A DNA stretch of 23,266 nt from Legionellales bacterium (GTDB lineage: Bacteria; Pseudomonadota; Gammaproteobacteria; Eutrophobiales; Eutrophobiaceae), in NCBI GenBank assembly GCA_002721165.1, contig PBJS01000006.1:1-23266 (forward strand). The letters are read 5' to 3'. The notes beneath the pieces were generated by a model, which was not told where the DNA came from, did no database searches, and saw only the letters and a program-made list of their open reading frames with translations. The translations under genes and the position numbers were made by a program. Positions 16,601 through 23,266 of this stretch are shown piece by piece. The stretch's first letter is position 1. Every line of letters starts with the position of its first letter.

Positions 16601-18535
16601 TTATTTTATCTCCCTATTCTCAATAAGATTCTTTACAACTTCCGGTTCGGCAAGGGTGCTTGTATCGCCTAAATTATCAATTTCGTTTGTTGCTATTTTT
16701 CTTAGAATTCGACGCATAATTTTCCCAGATCGAGTTTTCGGCAGTCCTGGTGACCACTGAATTATATCGGGACTTGCGAAAGGCCCAATTTCATTACGTA
16801 CATGATCGATAAGCTCTCTTTTCAATTCATTGCTAGATTTAACTCCATCATTTAGAGTCACATATGCATAGATACCTTGGCCTTTGATTTCATGCGGGTA
16901 TCCAACAACGGCTGATTCCGCAACATTATCATGTAACACTAAAGCACTCTCAATTTCTGCAGTACCCATGCGATGACCTGAAACATTAATAACATCATCA
17001 ATTCTGCCAGTAATCCAGTAGTAACCATCTTTATCTCTTCGTGCGCCATCACCACTAAAATACAATCCTGGGTATGCTTGAAAATAAGTACTTTTAAATC
17101 TTTCATGATCACCAAACACCGTTCGCATCTGACCTGGCCAAGAACGTTTGAAACATAATGCACCTTCTCCAGCGCCTATAACTTCCTCCCCTTTATCATT
17201 CATCAAGCAAGGTTCAATTCCAAAAAACGGCAATGTTGCTGAACCAGGTTTCAGATCAGTTGCGCCCGGCAAAGGTGTTATTAAATGGCCTCCTGTCTCT
17301 GTTTGCCACCAAGTATCCATAATAGGGCAACGGCCATCTCCAACAACATGGTAGTACCATTCCCAAGCCTCTGGATTTATTGGTTCGCCAACCGTACCTA
17401 AAATTCGAAGGCTTTCTCTATTTGTTTTCTTAACAAATTCTTCACCCTTACACATTAATGCACGAATAGCAGTTGGTGCAGTATAAAAAGTATTTACTTT
17501 ATGTTTTTCGACAACTTGCCAAAAACGACTGGCATCTGGATAAGTGGGCACACCTTCAAACATAAGGGTTTTTGCGCCATTACAAAGTGGGCCATAGATA
17601 ATATAGGAATGTCCGGTGACCCAACCAACATCAGCCGTACACCAATAAATGTCATCCTCATGATAATCAAATACATATTTATGAGTTATTGCTGCATACA
17701 AAAGGTAACCAGCTGTTGAATGTAATACGCCCTTTGGTTTACCCGTGGAACCAGATGTATATAAGATAAATAAGGGATCTTCAGCATCCATTTCAACTGC
17801 TGGACAATGTGTCGATGCTTCCGCCATCGCATCTTGATACCAAATATCTCTTTCATTATCCCAGACAATATCTTTACCAGTTCGCTGTATTACTATGACG
17901 GTATGAACATTTGGGCATTTGCTTAAAGCGTCATCAACATTTTCTTTTAATGGAACAGTCCGTCCGCCACGAATACCCTCATCTGCCGTGATTACAAACT
18001 TACAATCAGAATCTAAGATTCGGTCTTTTAAGGACTCCGGTGAAAAACCTCCAAACACCACCGAATGTATTGCCCCAATACGAGTACAAGCAAGCATTGC
18101 AACTGCTGCTTCCGGCACCATTGGCATATAAATAGAAATACAATCGCCTTTTTTGGCGCCACGTGATTTCAGAACATTGGCAAACTTACAAACCTCTGCA
18201 TGCAATTCTTTATAGGTAATATATTTATCGAGATCGGGTTCGTCGCCTTCCCAAATAATTGCAACTTGATCTCCGCGTTCTTTGAGATGACGATCAAGAC
18301 AATTATAACTTACATTTAATTTGGCATTAGTAAACCACTTAATATCAAGATTGTCATAGTCCCATTGTTGAACACTATCCCACTTTGAAAACCAAGTTAG
18401 AAACTTTTCTGCTTGCTCCTCCCAAAAAATATTTGATTTATTAATCGAGCGTGTATACATTTCCTGATATTTATTAGTATCAATAAATGCGTGATTATGG
18501 TTATTAGGTACTCTGTATATTTTCTCTTCTGCCAT
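16601..18535 (-). CDS. acs: Acetyl-CoA synthetase (AMP-forming)
   Basis: Activates acetate to acetyl-CoA through acetyl-AMP; it scavenges acetate in the cytoplasm. The 644-residue product (E. coli 652) has the ACS N-terminal region with WFTNAKLNVSYNCLDRHL (67-84), VVFGGFSPESL near 159-169, the ATP-binding loop YTSGSTGKPKG (259-269), DTWWQTETGG (407-416) with the acetate-pocket tryptophan Trp410, and the C-terminal RIDDVINVSGHR. Lys605 in TRSGKIMRRILRKI is the conserved lysine that is reversibly acetylated in other Acs proteins, which suggests post-translational control. The start ATG 18535 lies 2 bases after the ispG stop and its AAGGA ribosome site overlaps the ispG end, so it is probably translated from an ispG-acs transcript. 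Confidence 0.97.
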   Translation of the reverse strand: MAEEKIYRVPNNHNHAFIDTNKYQEMYTRSINKSNIFWEEQAEKFLTWFSKWDSVQQWDYDNLDIKWFTNAKLNVSYNCLDRHLKERGDQVAIIWEGDEPDLDKYITYKELHAEVCKFANVLKSRGAKKGDCISIYMPMVPEAAVAMLACTRIGAIHSVVFGGFSPESLKDRILDSDCKFVITADEGIRGGRTVPLKENVDDALSKCPNVHTVIVIQRTGKDIVWDNERDIWYQDAMAEASTHCPAVEMDAEDPLFILYTSGSTGKPKGVLHSTAGYLLYAAITHKYVFDYHEDDIYWCTADVGWVTGHSYIIYGPLCNGAKTLMFEGVPTYPDASRFWQVVEKHKVNTFYTAPTAIRALMCKGEEFVKKTNRESLRILGTVGEPINPEAWEWYYHVVGDGRCPIMDTWWQTETGGHLITPLPGATDLKPGSATLPFFGIEPCLMNDKGEEVIGAGEGALCFKRSWPGQMRTVFGDHERFKSTYFQAYPGLYFSGDGARRDKDGYYWITGRIDDVINVSGHRMGTAEIESALVLHDNVAESAVVGYPHEIKGQGIYAYVTLNDGVKSSNELKRELIDHVRNEIGPFASPDIIQWSPGLPKTRSGKIMRRILRKIATNEIDNLGDTSTLAEPEVVKNLIENREIK

Positions 18536-18537
18536 TT

Positions 18538-19761
18538 TTATCCTTGTTTAATCGCATATTTATTTTTTACATAATCATCTACAATCTTTTTAAAATCATC
18601 AGCAATATTCTCTCCTTTTAAAGTGACTGTCTTTTCTCCATCAATAAAAACAGGTGCGGAAGGATTCTCTCCCGTACCCGGAAGGCTTATACCAATATCC
18701 GCATGTTTGCTTTCGCCAGGCCCATTAACAATGCAACCCATTACAGCAAGATTCATATCTTCAACTCCGATATATTTCTTACGCCATATCGGCATTTGAC
18801 CGCGCACATAAGCCTGAATATTTTCGGCCAACTCCTGAAAAACCGTACTTGTTGTTCTTCCGCATCCAGGACAAGCTGTTACGAGTGGGGTAAATGAGCG
18901 AAGGCCCATTGTTTGTAATATTTCTTGGGCAACAATAACTTCATTGCATCTATCTCCGTTGGGCTCGGGAGTCAGTGAAATACGAATTGTGTCGCCAATG
19001 CCTTCTTGTAATAAAATACCAAGTGAAGCGGTAGACGCAACAATCCCTTTTGATCCCATGCCCGCTTCTGTCAAGCCAAGATGCAATGCGTAATCGCATC
19101 TTTGCGAAATATCTCTATAAACCGAAATTAATTTTTGAACTCCGCTCACTTTACATGACAAAACTATATGATCTTTAGGTAGCCCAAGTTCAACAGCACG
19201 CTCAGCGCTATTTAACGCAGAAATAATTAATGCTTCTTGCATTACTTCATCTGTATCTAATGGTGCCGACCGCTTGGCATTATCATCCATCATTTTTGTT
19301 AATAGGTCTTGATCTAAGCTACCCCAATTAACACCAATTCGAACTGGTTTACCATACTTAATAGCCTGTTCGATCATAATTGCAAACTGATTATCCTTCT
19401 TTTTACCAAACCCAACATTTCCTGGATTAATACGATATTTACCTAGCGCTTGAGCGCATTCAGGATAATCAATTAATAATTTATGTCCGTTGTAGTGGAA
19501 GTCGCCAACTAAAGGCACATAACAGCCAAGACCATCGAGTTTCTCTCTTATAGTTGCAACCTTTGCGGCAGCTTCGCTGGTATTAACAGTTATTCTTACC
19601 AGTTCTGAGCCTGCAATTGCAAGCTCTTGCACTTGTTTTGTTGTCGCATCTACGTCAGCAGTATCAGTATTGGTCATCGATTGAACAATGATTGGATTAT
19701 TACCACCAATTGTGACTGAACCGACCTTAACAGCAATGGTATGGCGTCTATTCCGCGTCAT
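18538..19761 (-). CDS. ispG: 4-hydroxy-3-methylbut-2-enyl diphosphate synthase
   Basis: Reductively converts methylerythritol cyclodiphosphate to HMBPP in the MEP isoprenoid pathway, using a [4Fe-4S] cluster and an external electron donor such as flavodoxin or ferredoxin. The 407-residue protein has a TIM-barrel part (VQSMTNTDTADVDAT at 26-40, GSELVRITVN, GDFHYNGH) and the cluster domain with Cys297 and Cys300 (ACPGCGRT) and Cys343 (MGCIVNGPGES), with Glu350. It is about 35 residues longer than E. coli IspG and carries SKHADIGISLPGTGE after the cluster, resembling the form I associate with alpha- and betaproteobacteria and Legionella-type gammas rather than enterics. It starts at ATG 19761, is divergent from fabA across 140 bases, and is followed by acs after 2 bases. 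Confidence 0.97.
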   Translation of the reverse strand: MTRNRRHTIAVKVGSVTIGGNNPIIVQSMTNTDTADVDATTKQVQELAIAGSELVRITVNTSEAAAKVATIREKLDGLGCYVPLVGDFHYNGHKLLIDYPECAQALGKYRINPGNVGFGKKKDNQFAIMIEQAIKYGKPVRIGVNWGSLDQDLLTKMMDDNAKRSAPLDTDEVMQEALIISALNSAERAVELGLPKDHIVLSCKVSGVQKLISVYRDISQRCDYALHLGLTEAGMGSKGIVASTASLGILLQEGIGDTIRISLTPEPNGDRCNEVIVAQEILQTMGLRSFTPLVTACPGCGRTTSTVFQELAENIQAYVRGQMPIWRKKYIGVEDMNLAVMGCIVNGPGESKHADIGISLPGTGENPSAPVFIDGEKTVTLKGENIADDFKKIVDDYVKNKYAIKQG

Positions 19762-19845
19762 TAAAATAGCCTTAAAAGATAAATGTGAAACATGATAACT
19801 GAAGTCTAATGGTCAAAAAATCACTGTCAAGAATAGTTACTATAT

Positions 19846-19864
19846 ACGAACCTTCGTTTTTTTT
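19846..19864 (+). promoter_or_regulatory. Dyad plus T run in the ispG-fabA divergent region
   Basis: ACGAA-CC-TTCGT (19846-19857) is a 5-2-5 inverted repeat directly followed by a run of T to 19864. It can be read as an operator-like site just downstream of a TATATA (19841-19846), or as a very weak terminator (4-pair stem, 4-base loop) ahead of fabA. Neither reading is strong. The rest of 19762-19901 is AT-rich, and I cannot assign firm promoters for ispG or fabA in it. Confidence 0.35.
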
Positions 19865-19901
19865 AGAAAAAAAATAACTGACATGAGATACTAATCAGAA
19901 T

Positions 19902-20417
19902 ATGAGTAAGAAAAATAGCTACACACAAGAAGACTTAGTTGTTTGTGGGTATGGGAAGATGTTCGGGGAAAATAATGCTCAATTGCCACTGAAACCAATG
20001 TTAATGTTCGATCGTATCGTCAGCATAACGGAGGCTGGAGGTAAAGCAAATAAAGGAGAGATCATAGCTGAACTTGATATTATCCCAGGTCTTTGGTTCT
20101 TTGATTGCCACTTTGATGGGGATCCAGTTATGCCTGGATGCCTTGGACTTGATGCAATGTGGCAATTAGTTGGGTTTTTCTTAGGTTGGTCAGGAGCTGA
20201 AGGAAGGGGGCGAGCACTTGGAGCAGGTAATGTTAAATTTTCTGGTCAAGTTACTCCAAAAAACAAATTAGTCACCTACCGCATAGAAATGAGAAGAGTT
20301 ATGTTAAGAAAATTGATAATGGGCGTAGCAGATGGAAGTATGTTAGTTGATGGCAAAGAGATTTATACAGCAGAAGACTTACGTGTTGGGCTATTCAAAT
20401 CAACTGAAGACTTTTAG
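19902..20417 (+). CDS. fabA: 3-hydroxydecanoyl-ACP dehydratase/isomerase
   Basis: Dehydrates 3-hydroxydecanoyl-ACP and isomerises trans-2- to cis-3-decenoyl-ACP, the branch that creates unsaturated fatty acids anaerobically. The 171 residues match E. coli FabA (172). It is a single hot-dog domain with WFFDCHFDGDPVMPGCLGLD (65-84) holding the catalytic pair His70 and Asp84, and ALGAGNVKFSGQVTP further on. The ATG at 19902 gives the family's usual N-terminus; a possible GAGA ribosome site is rather far (about 12 bases). It is followed by fabB, the partner condensing enzyme, with only 11 bases between them. Confidence 0.98.
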   Translation: MSKKNSYTQEDLVVCGYGKMFGENNAQLPLKPMLMFDRIVSITEAGGKANKGEIIAELDIIPGLWFFDCHFDGDPVMPGCLGLDAMWQLVGFFLGWSGAEGRGRALGAGNVKFSGQVTPKNKLVTYRIEMRRVMLRKLIMGVADGSMLVDGKEIYTAEDLRVGLFKSTEDF

Positions 20418-20428
20418 GAATAATCAAA

Positions 20429-21640
20429 TTGAAAAAAGTTGTTGTCACAGGTTTGGGAATTGTATCCAGTATTGGAAACAATAAATCGGAAGTGCTTGAA
20501 TCTTTAAAAAATGGTAAATCTGGTATTGAATACTGCCCTGAATATGCAGAGCTTGAATTTCGTTCTCACGTTAATGGCTCAATCAATATTGACTTAGAAG
20601 CATTTATAGATCGAAAACTAAAACGATTTATGGGTGATAGTGCTGCATATTGTTACATCGCTATGCAAGAAGCAATTGAAGATGCAATGCTTGATGAAAA
20701 TAATATATCAAATAATCGCACTGGAATAATTGTTGGTCAAGGAGGTAGCTCAAACGAAAATATGTTAGAAGTAATTGATACACTTCGTTCGCGAGGAGCA
20801 AAAAAAGTCAGCCCAACAATGGTGCCCAGAATAATGACAAGTTCAAATAGTGCCTGTTTATCTGTTGCGTATAAAATAAAAGGTGTCAATTATTCAATCG
20901 CATCGGCCTGTGCGACAAGCGCTCATTGTATTGGAAATGCTTACGAATTAATTCAGTCTGGAAAACAAGATGTCATATTTGCGGGAGGTGGAGATGAAAT
21001 TCATTGGACATCAACTCTACTATTCGACAGCATGGGTGCGTTATCGTCAAAATACAATGAAACACCAAATCAAGCTTCACGTCCTTATGATTCGAACCGT
21101 GATGGCTTTGTTATATCTGGTGGAGGCAGTATTCTTGTCCTCGAAGAAATGGAACATGCTATAGCTCGCGATGCAAAAATTTATGCTGAGATCGTTGGTT
21201 ATGGGGCAACTTCAGATGGATTTGACATGGTAAAACCCTCTGGTGAAGGTGCGGCAAGGTGTATGCAACAAGCATTAAAATCTGTCGATACAACAGTCGA
21301 ATATATTAATGCGCATGCCACAAGTACGCCTGCTGGTGACATTACTGAGTTGAATGCGATCAAAGAAGTTTTCAAGGATAAAATTCCGATAATTAGTGCA
21401 ACTAAATCACAAACTGGTCATGGTCTTGGTGCGGCTGGTTCTAACGAGTCAATTTACAGTCTATTAATGTTAGAAAATGATTTTGTTGCTGAATCAATAA
21501 ATATTTCGGAAATTGACCCAGACGTAAAGGATGCTCCAATTGCGAGAAATAGAATCGATAATGCCAAATTAAAAACAGTAATGTCTAATAGTTTTGGTTT
21601 TGGCGGAACAAATGCCTCAATCATATTTAAAAAAACATAA
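20429..21640 (+). CDS. fabB: Beta-ketoacyl-ACP synthase I, TTG start
   Basis: Condensing enzyme that elongates cis-3-decenoyl-ACP made by FabA, and other acyl-ACPs, with malonyl-ACP. The 403-residue protein has the thiolase fold with nucleophile Cys161 in ASACATSAHC, His296 in NAHATSTPAGD, Lys326 in SATKSQTGHGLG and His331. VPRIMTSSNSACLSVAYKIKG (133-153) and NSFGFGGTN near the C-terminus fit FabB rather than FabF. Translation begins at TTG 20429, giving MKKVVVTGLGIVSSIGNN, which aligns with E. coli FabB without a gap. AGGA, 9 bases before the TTG, overlaps the fabA stop codon, indicating coupled translation in a fabAB operon. The last 41 bases before the next gene contain no clear terminator. 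Confidence 0.98.
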   Translation: MKKVVVTGLGIVSSIGNNKSEVLESLKNGKSGIEYCPEYAELEFRSHVNGSINIDLEAFIDRKLKRFMGDSAAYCYIAMQEAIEDAMLDENNISNNRTGIIVGQGGSSNENMLEVIDTLRSRGAKKVSPTMVPRIMTSSNSACLSVAYKIKGVNYSIASACATSAHCIGNAYELIQSGKQDVIFAGGGDEIHWTSTLLFDSMGALSSKYNETPNQASRPYDSNRDGFVISGGGSILVLEEMEHAIARDAKIYAEIVGYGATSDGFDMVKPSGEGAARCMQQALKSVDTTVEYINAHATSTPAGDITELNAIKEVFKDKIPIISATKSQTGHGLGAAGSNESIYSLLMLENDFVAESINISEIDPDVKDAPIARNRIDNAKLKTVMSNSFGFGGTNASIIFKKT

Positions 21641-21681
21641 TTAATAATTAAATCGCGCAGAGAAATGATATTAGAAAAATA

Positions 21682-22302
21682 ATGTCTCGTATTTCTTTTA
21701 TGTCAAAATTAGTTAACTTTTTTATAAAGCTCAATATATTATTATTTTCTTTTAGCGTATTTAATATTTATGCTACAACGAAAAGTAGTATAGATTACAA
21801 GACTCTTTTTGAATCTTTCGTAATACCAGGTCATGGTGTACTAACAATGAATGTGCCCAAAATCTGGAATTATAATTTTACAACAACTGGAATTGATCAA
21901 CCACCCATCATAACATTTTATAACCTCGATAAAGATAAAGAAGAAATATATCAACTAAATTTATCTGTTCTTTGGGAAGATGGTTTCCAGCGAAATATTC
22001 TTTCGCCTGAATATATATATTCTTTAGTAGAAAAGACAGGAAGACAAGCGCTAAATGGCTCAGATGAATCTGAATTAATATTGAAAAAAATTATTGGGCA
22101 AAACGGATCGGGTTATTGGTTCAATCTATCGGATAGTAGTGCAGGCCCGGGAGAATATCAATTTCTGACTCAAGGTGCGCTAGCAGTTGGAGAACTGTTA
22201 CTAATTTTTTCTCTATTTAGTAACGATAATGAATCAATATTACAAGAGGCAGCACTAAAAACAATAATGAGTGCAGAGCATCACCATAGAAAGGATGTAT
22301 AA
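21682..22302 (+). CDS. Exported protein of unknown function
   Basis: I do not recognise this 206-residue protein. Residues about 1-31 form a signal peptide: basic N-terminus, then a hydrophobic stretch (LNILLFSFSVFNIYA) ending before TTKSS, so it is probably periplasmic or otherwise exported. No lipobox cysteine is present. The mature part has FVIPGHGVLTMNVPKIWNY near 46-64, which looks like the start of a beta-rich domain, IYQLNLSVLWEDG (89-101) and GSGYWFNLSDSSAGPGEYQ (142-160). The histidine cluster EHHHRK ends the protein. An alternative start is ATG 21700 (codon 7); neither has a strong ribosome site. It lies 41 bases after fabB and its stop is 2 bases before the antiporter start, so it probably shares a transcript with the antiporter. 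No function can be assigned from the sequence. Confidence 0.7.
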   Translation: MSRISFMSKLVNFFIKLNILLFSFSVFNIYATTKSSIDYKTLFESFVIPGHGVLTMNVPKIWNYNFTTTGIDQPPIITFYNLDKDKEEIYQLNLSVLWEDGFQRNILSPEYIYSLVEKTGRQALNGSDESELILKKIIGQNGSGYWFNLSDSSAGPGEYQFLTQGALAVGELLLIFSLFSNDNESILQEAALKTIMSAEHHHRKDV

Positions 22303-22304
22303 AA

Positions 22305-23266
22305 TTGGATAATAATATTTTATTATCTATAGCTAGTATCGGTGTATTAGGTATTGCCTGTCAGTGGTTTGCCTGGTGGGTAAGAATACCATCTATACTT
22401 TTTCTTTTGACCGTGGGAATTATTGTTGGGCCGGTTCTTAACTTAATTAATCCAGACGCTTTATTTGGTAATTTATTATTTCCATTCATTTCATTGTCCG
22501 TTGCGGTAATACTTTTTGAAGGTAGTTTAACCCTAAAATTTGAGGATATACGTGGGCACGGTAAGACAGTTAGCAATTTAGTTAGTACTGGCGCACTGAT
22601 AACTTGGCTTATCATTGGCTATAGCACATATCATTTGCTTAATCTTCCGATAGAACTGGCCTTTCTATTTGGTGCGATTGTGGTTGTGACAGGCCCAACA
22701 GTTATTATCCCAATGTTAAGAATAGTAAGACCCAACACGAAAGTAGCTAATGTGCTTCGCTGGGAAGGTATTGTTATTGATCCATTAGGTGCTCTGCTTG
22801 CAGTTCTGGTTTTTGATTTCATTATCTCTGGGCAACAAAATAATGCATTAGGAATGATCTTCTTAACTTTTGGAAAAATTATTTTTTCTGGTCTAATCAT
22901 CGGTTTTGTTTCCGGCTGGTCAATTGGAGAATTATTACGAAAACAGTATGTCCCGCAATACCTTAGAAATATTTTCACGTTAATTTCTGTTTTTGCAATA
23001 TTTGTCATATCTGAAATGATTGAAAGTGAATCTGGATTATTAGCAGTTACAGTTATGGGGATTACAATGGCTAATATGAAAGACATGGATATTGACAATA
23101 TCTTGGATTTTAAAGAAAGTCTTAGCGTACTACTGATATCTGCTCTTTTTATTATTCTTGCCGCAAGAATTGAGCTGCATGAATTGATTCATGTTGGATG
23201 GCCTGCAATAATTTTGCTTGGAATCATTATATTTGTTGCAAGACCTATTTCGGTTTTTACTTCTTC
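22305..23266 (+). CDS. CPA1-family cation/proton antiporter, C-terminus beyond window
   Basis: The frame from TTG 22305 stays open for 320 codons to the right edge; it is partial. The sequence is highly hydrophobic, with perhaps eight to ten membrane segments in this part. It has PSILFLLTVGIIVGP near 30-44, LFEGSLTL (68-75), VVVTGPTVIIPMLRIVRP near 125-142 and LRWEGIVIDPLGALLAV (150-166), which contains the conserved Asp of the ion-binding region. These motifs match Na+(K+)/H+ antiporters of the monovalent cation:proton antiporter-1 type, often followed by a cytoplasmic nucleotide-binding TrkA domain; whether that follows cannot be seen. The start is supported by AGGA 9 bases upstream, in the end of the preceding gene, and by codons that immediately enter a hydrophobic N-terminus. 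The transported ion and any regulation cannot be told. Confidence 0.9.
   Translation, partial: MDNNILLSIASIGVLGIACQWFAWWVRIPSILFLLTVGIIVGPVLNLINPDALFGNLLFPFISLSVAVILFEGSLTLKFEDIRGHGKTVSNLVSTGALITWLIIGYSTYHLLNLPIELAFLFGAIVVVTGPTVIIPMLRIVRPNTKVANVLRWEGIVIDPLGALLAVLVFDFIISGQQNNALGMIFLTFGKIIFSGLIIGFVSGWSIGELLRKQYVPQYLRNIFTLISVFAIFVISEMIESESGLLAVTVMGITMANMKDMDIDNILDFKESLSVLLISALFIILAARIELHELIHVGWPAIILLGIIIFVARPISVFTS

Noticed and set aside
22361..23098. Two minus-strand open frames (22361-22615 and 22631-23098)
   Set aside because: They lie antisense to the antiporter, whose plus-strand frame is open throughout with family motifs. Their translations are low in motif content and have no ribosome sites or homology I recognise.

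Overview
This window is AT-rich DNA from the chromosome of a gammaproteobacterium. It is almost entirely core housekeeping genes, with no rRNA, tRNA, CRISPR array, insertion sequence, integrase or phage gene that I can see. Evidence for the lineage: the leuB-asd-fimV block and the fabA-fabB pair are arranged as in pseudomonads and relatives, and the carA-carB-greA-rlmE-ftsH-glmM run matches the order known from many gammaproteobacteria. FabA/FabB anaerobic unsaturated fatty acid synthesis and the succinylase (DapD/DapC) lysine route also fit. I cannot name a genus; low GC suggests a marine or host-associated lineage, but that is inference.

Layout. (1) Positions 1-4529, minus strand: leuB (leucine), asd (aspartate-family amino acids and diaminopimelate) and fimV (polar hub / type IV pilus protein, cut by the left edge). 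(2) Positions 4803-7556, plus strand: an unrecognised small membrane protein, then a lysine/DAP operon dapC-dapD plus an ArsC/Spx-like thioredoxin-fold protein of the YffB type. (3) Positions 7572-19761, minus strand, transcribed right to left: ispG (isoprenoids), acs (acetate activation), carA-carB (carbamoyl phosphate), greA (transcript cleavage factor), rlmE (23S rRNA methyltransferase), ftsH (membrane protease) and glmM (cell-wall amino sugar). (4) Positions 19902-23266, plus strand: fabA, fabB, an unrecognised exported protein, and the first ~320 codons of a CPA1 cation/proton antiporter, cut by the right edge.

Functional themes: asd, dapC and dapD supply diaminopimelate and lysine, while glmM supplies UDP-GlcNAc precursor, so both halves of peptidoglycan precursor synthesis are present. 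acs and fabA/fabB bracket acetyl-CoA and fatty acid metabolism. carAB feeds arginine and pyrimidines.

No new multi-gene system is evident. The points that deserve a second look are mostly about expression and gene order. glmM has no ATG, GTG or TTG in a position that keeps its conserved N-terminus and appears to start at ATT or ATC. carA has its own promoter followed by a terminator-like hairpin in the leader and a TTG start. Three other genes also begin with TTG. folP is absent between ftsH and glmM. fimV carries two in-frame tandem repeats. Two genes (at 4803 and 21682) are unrecognised. No gene-free stretch exceeds about 300 bases; the longest is 4530-4802.
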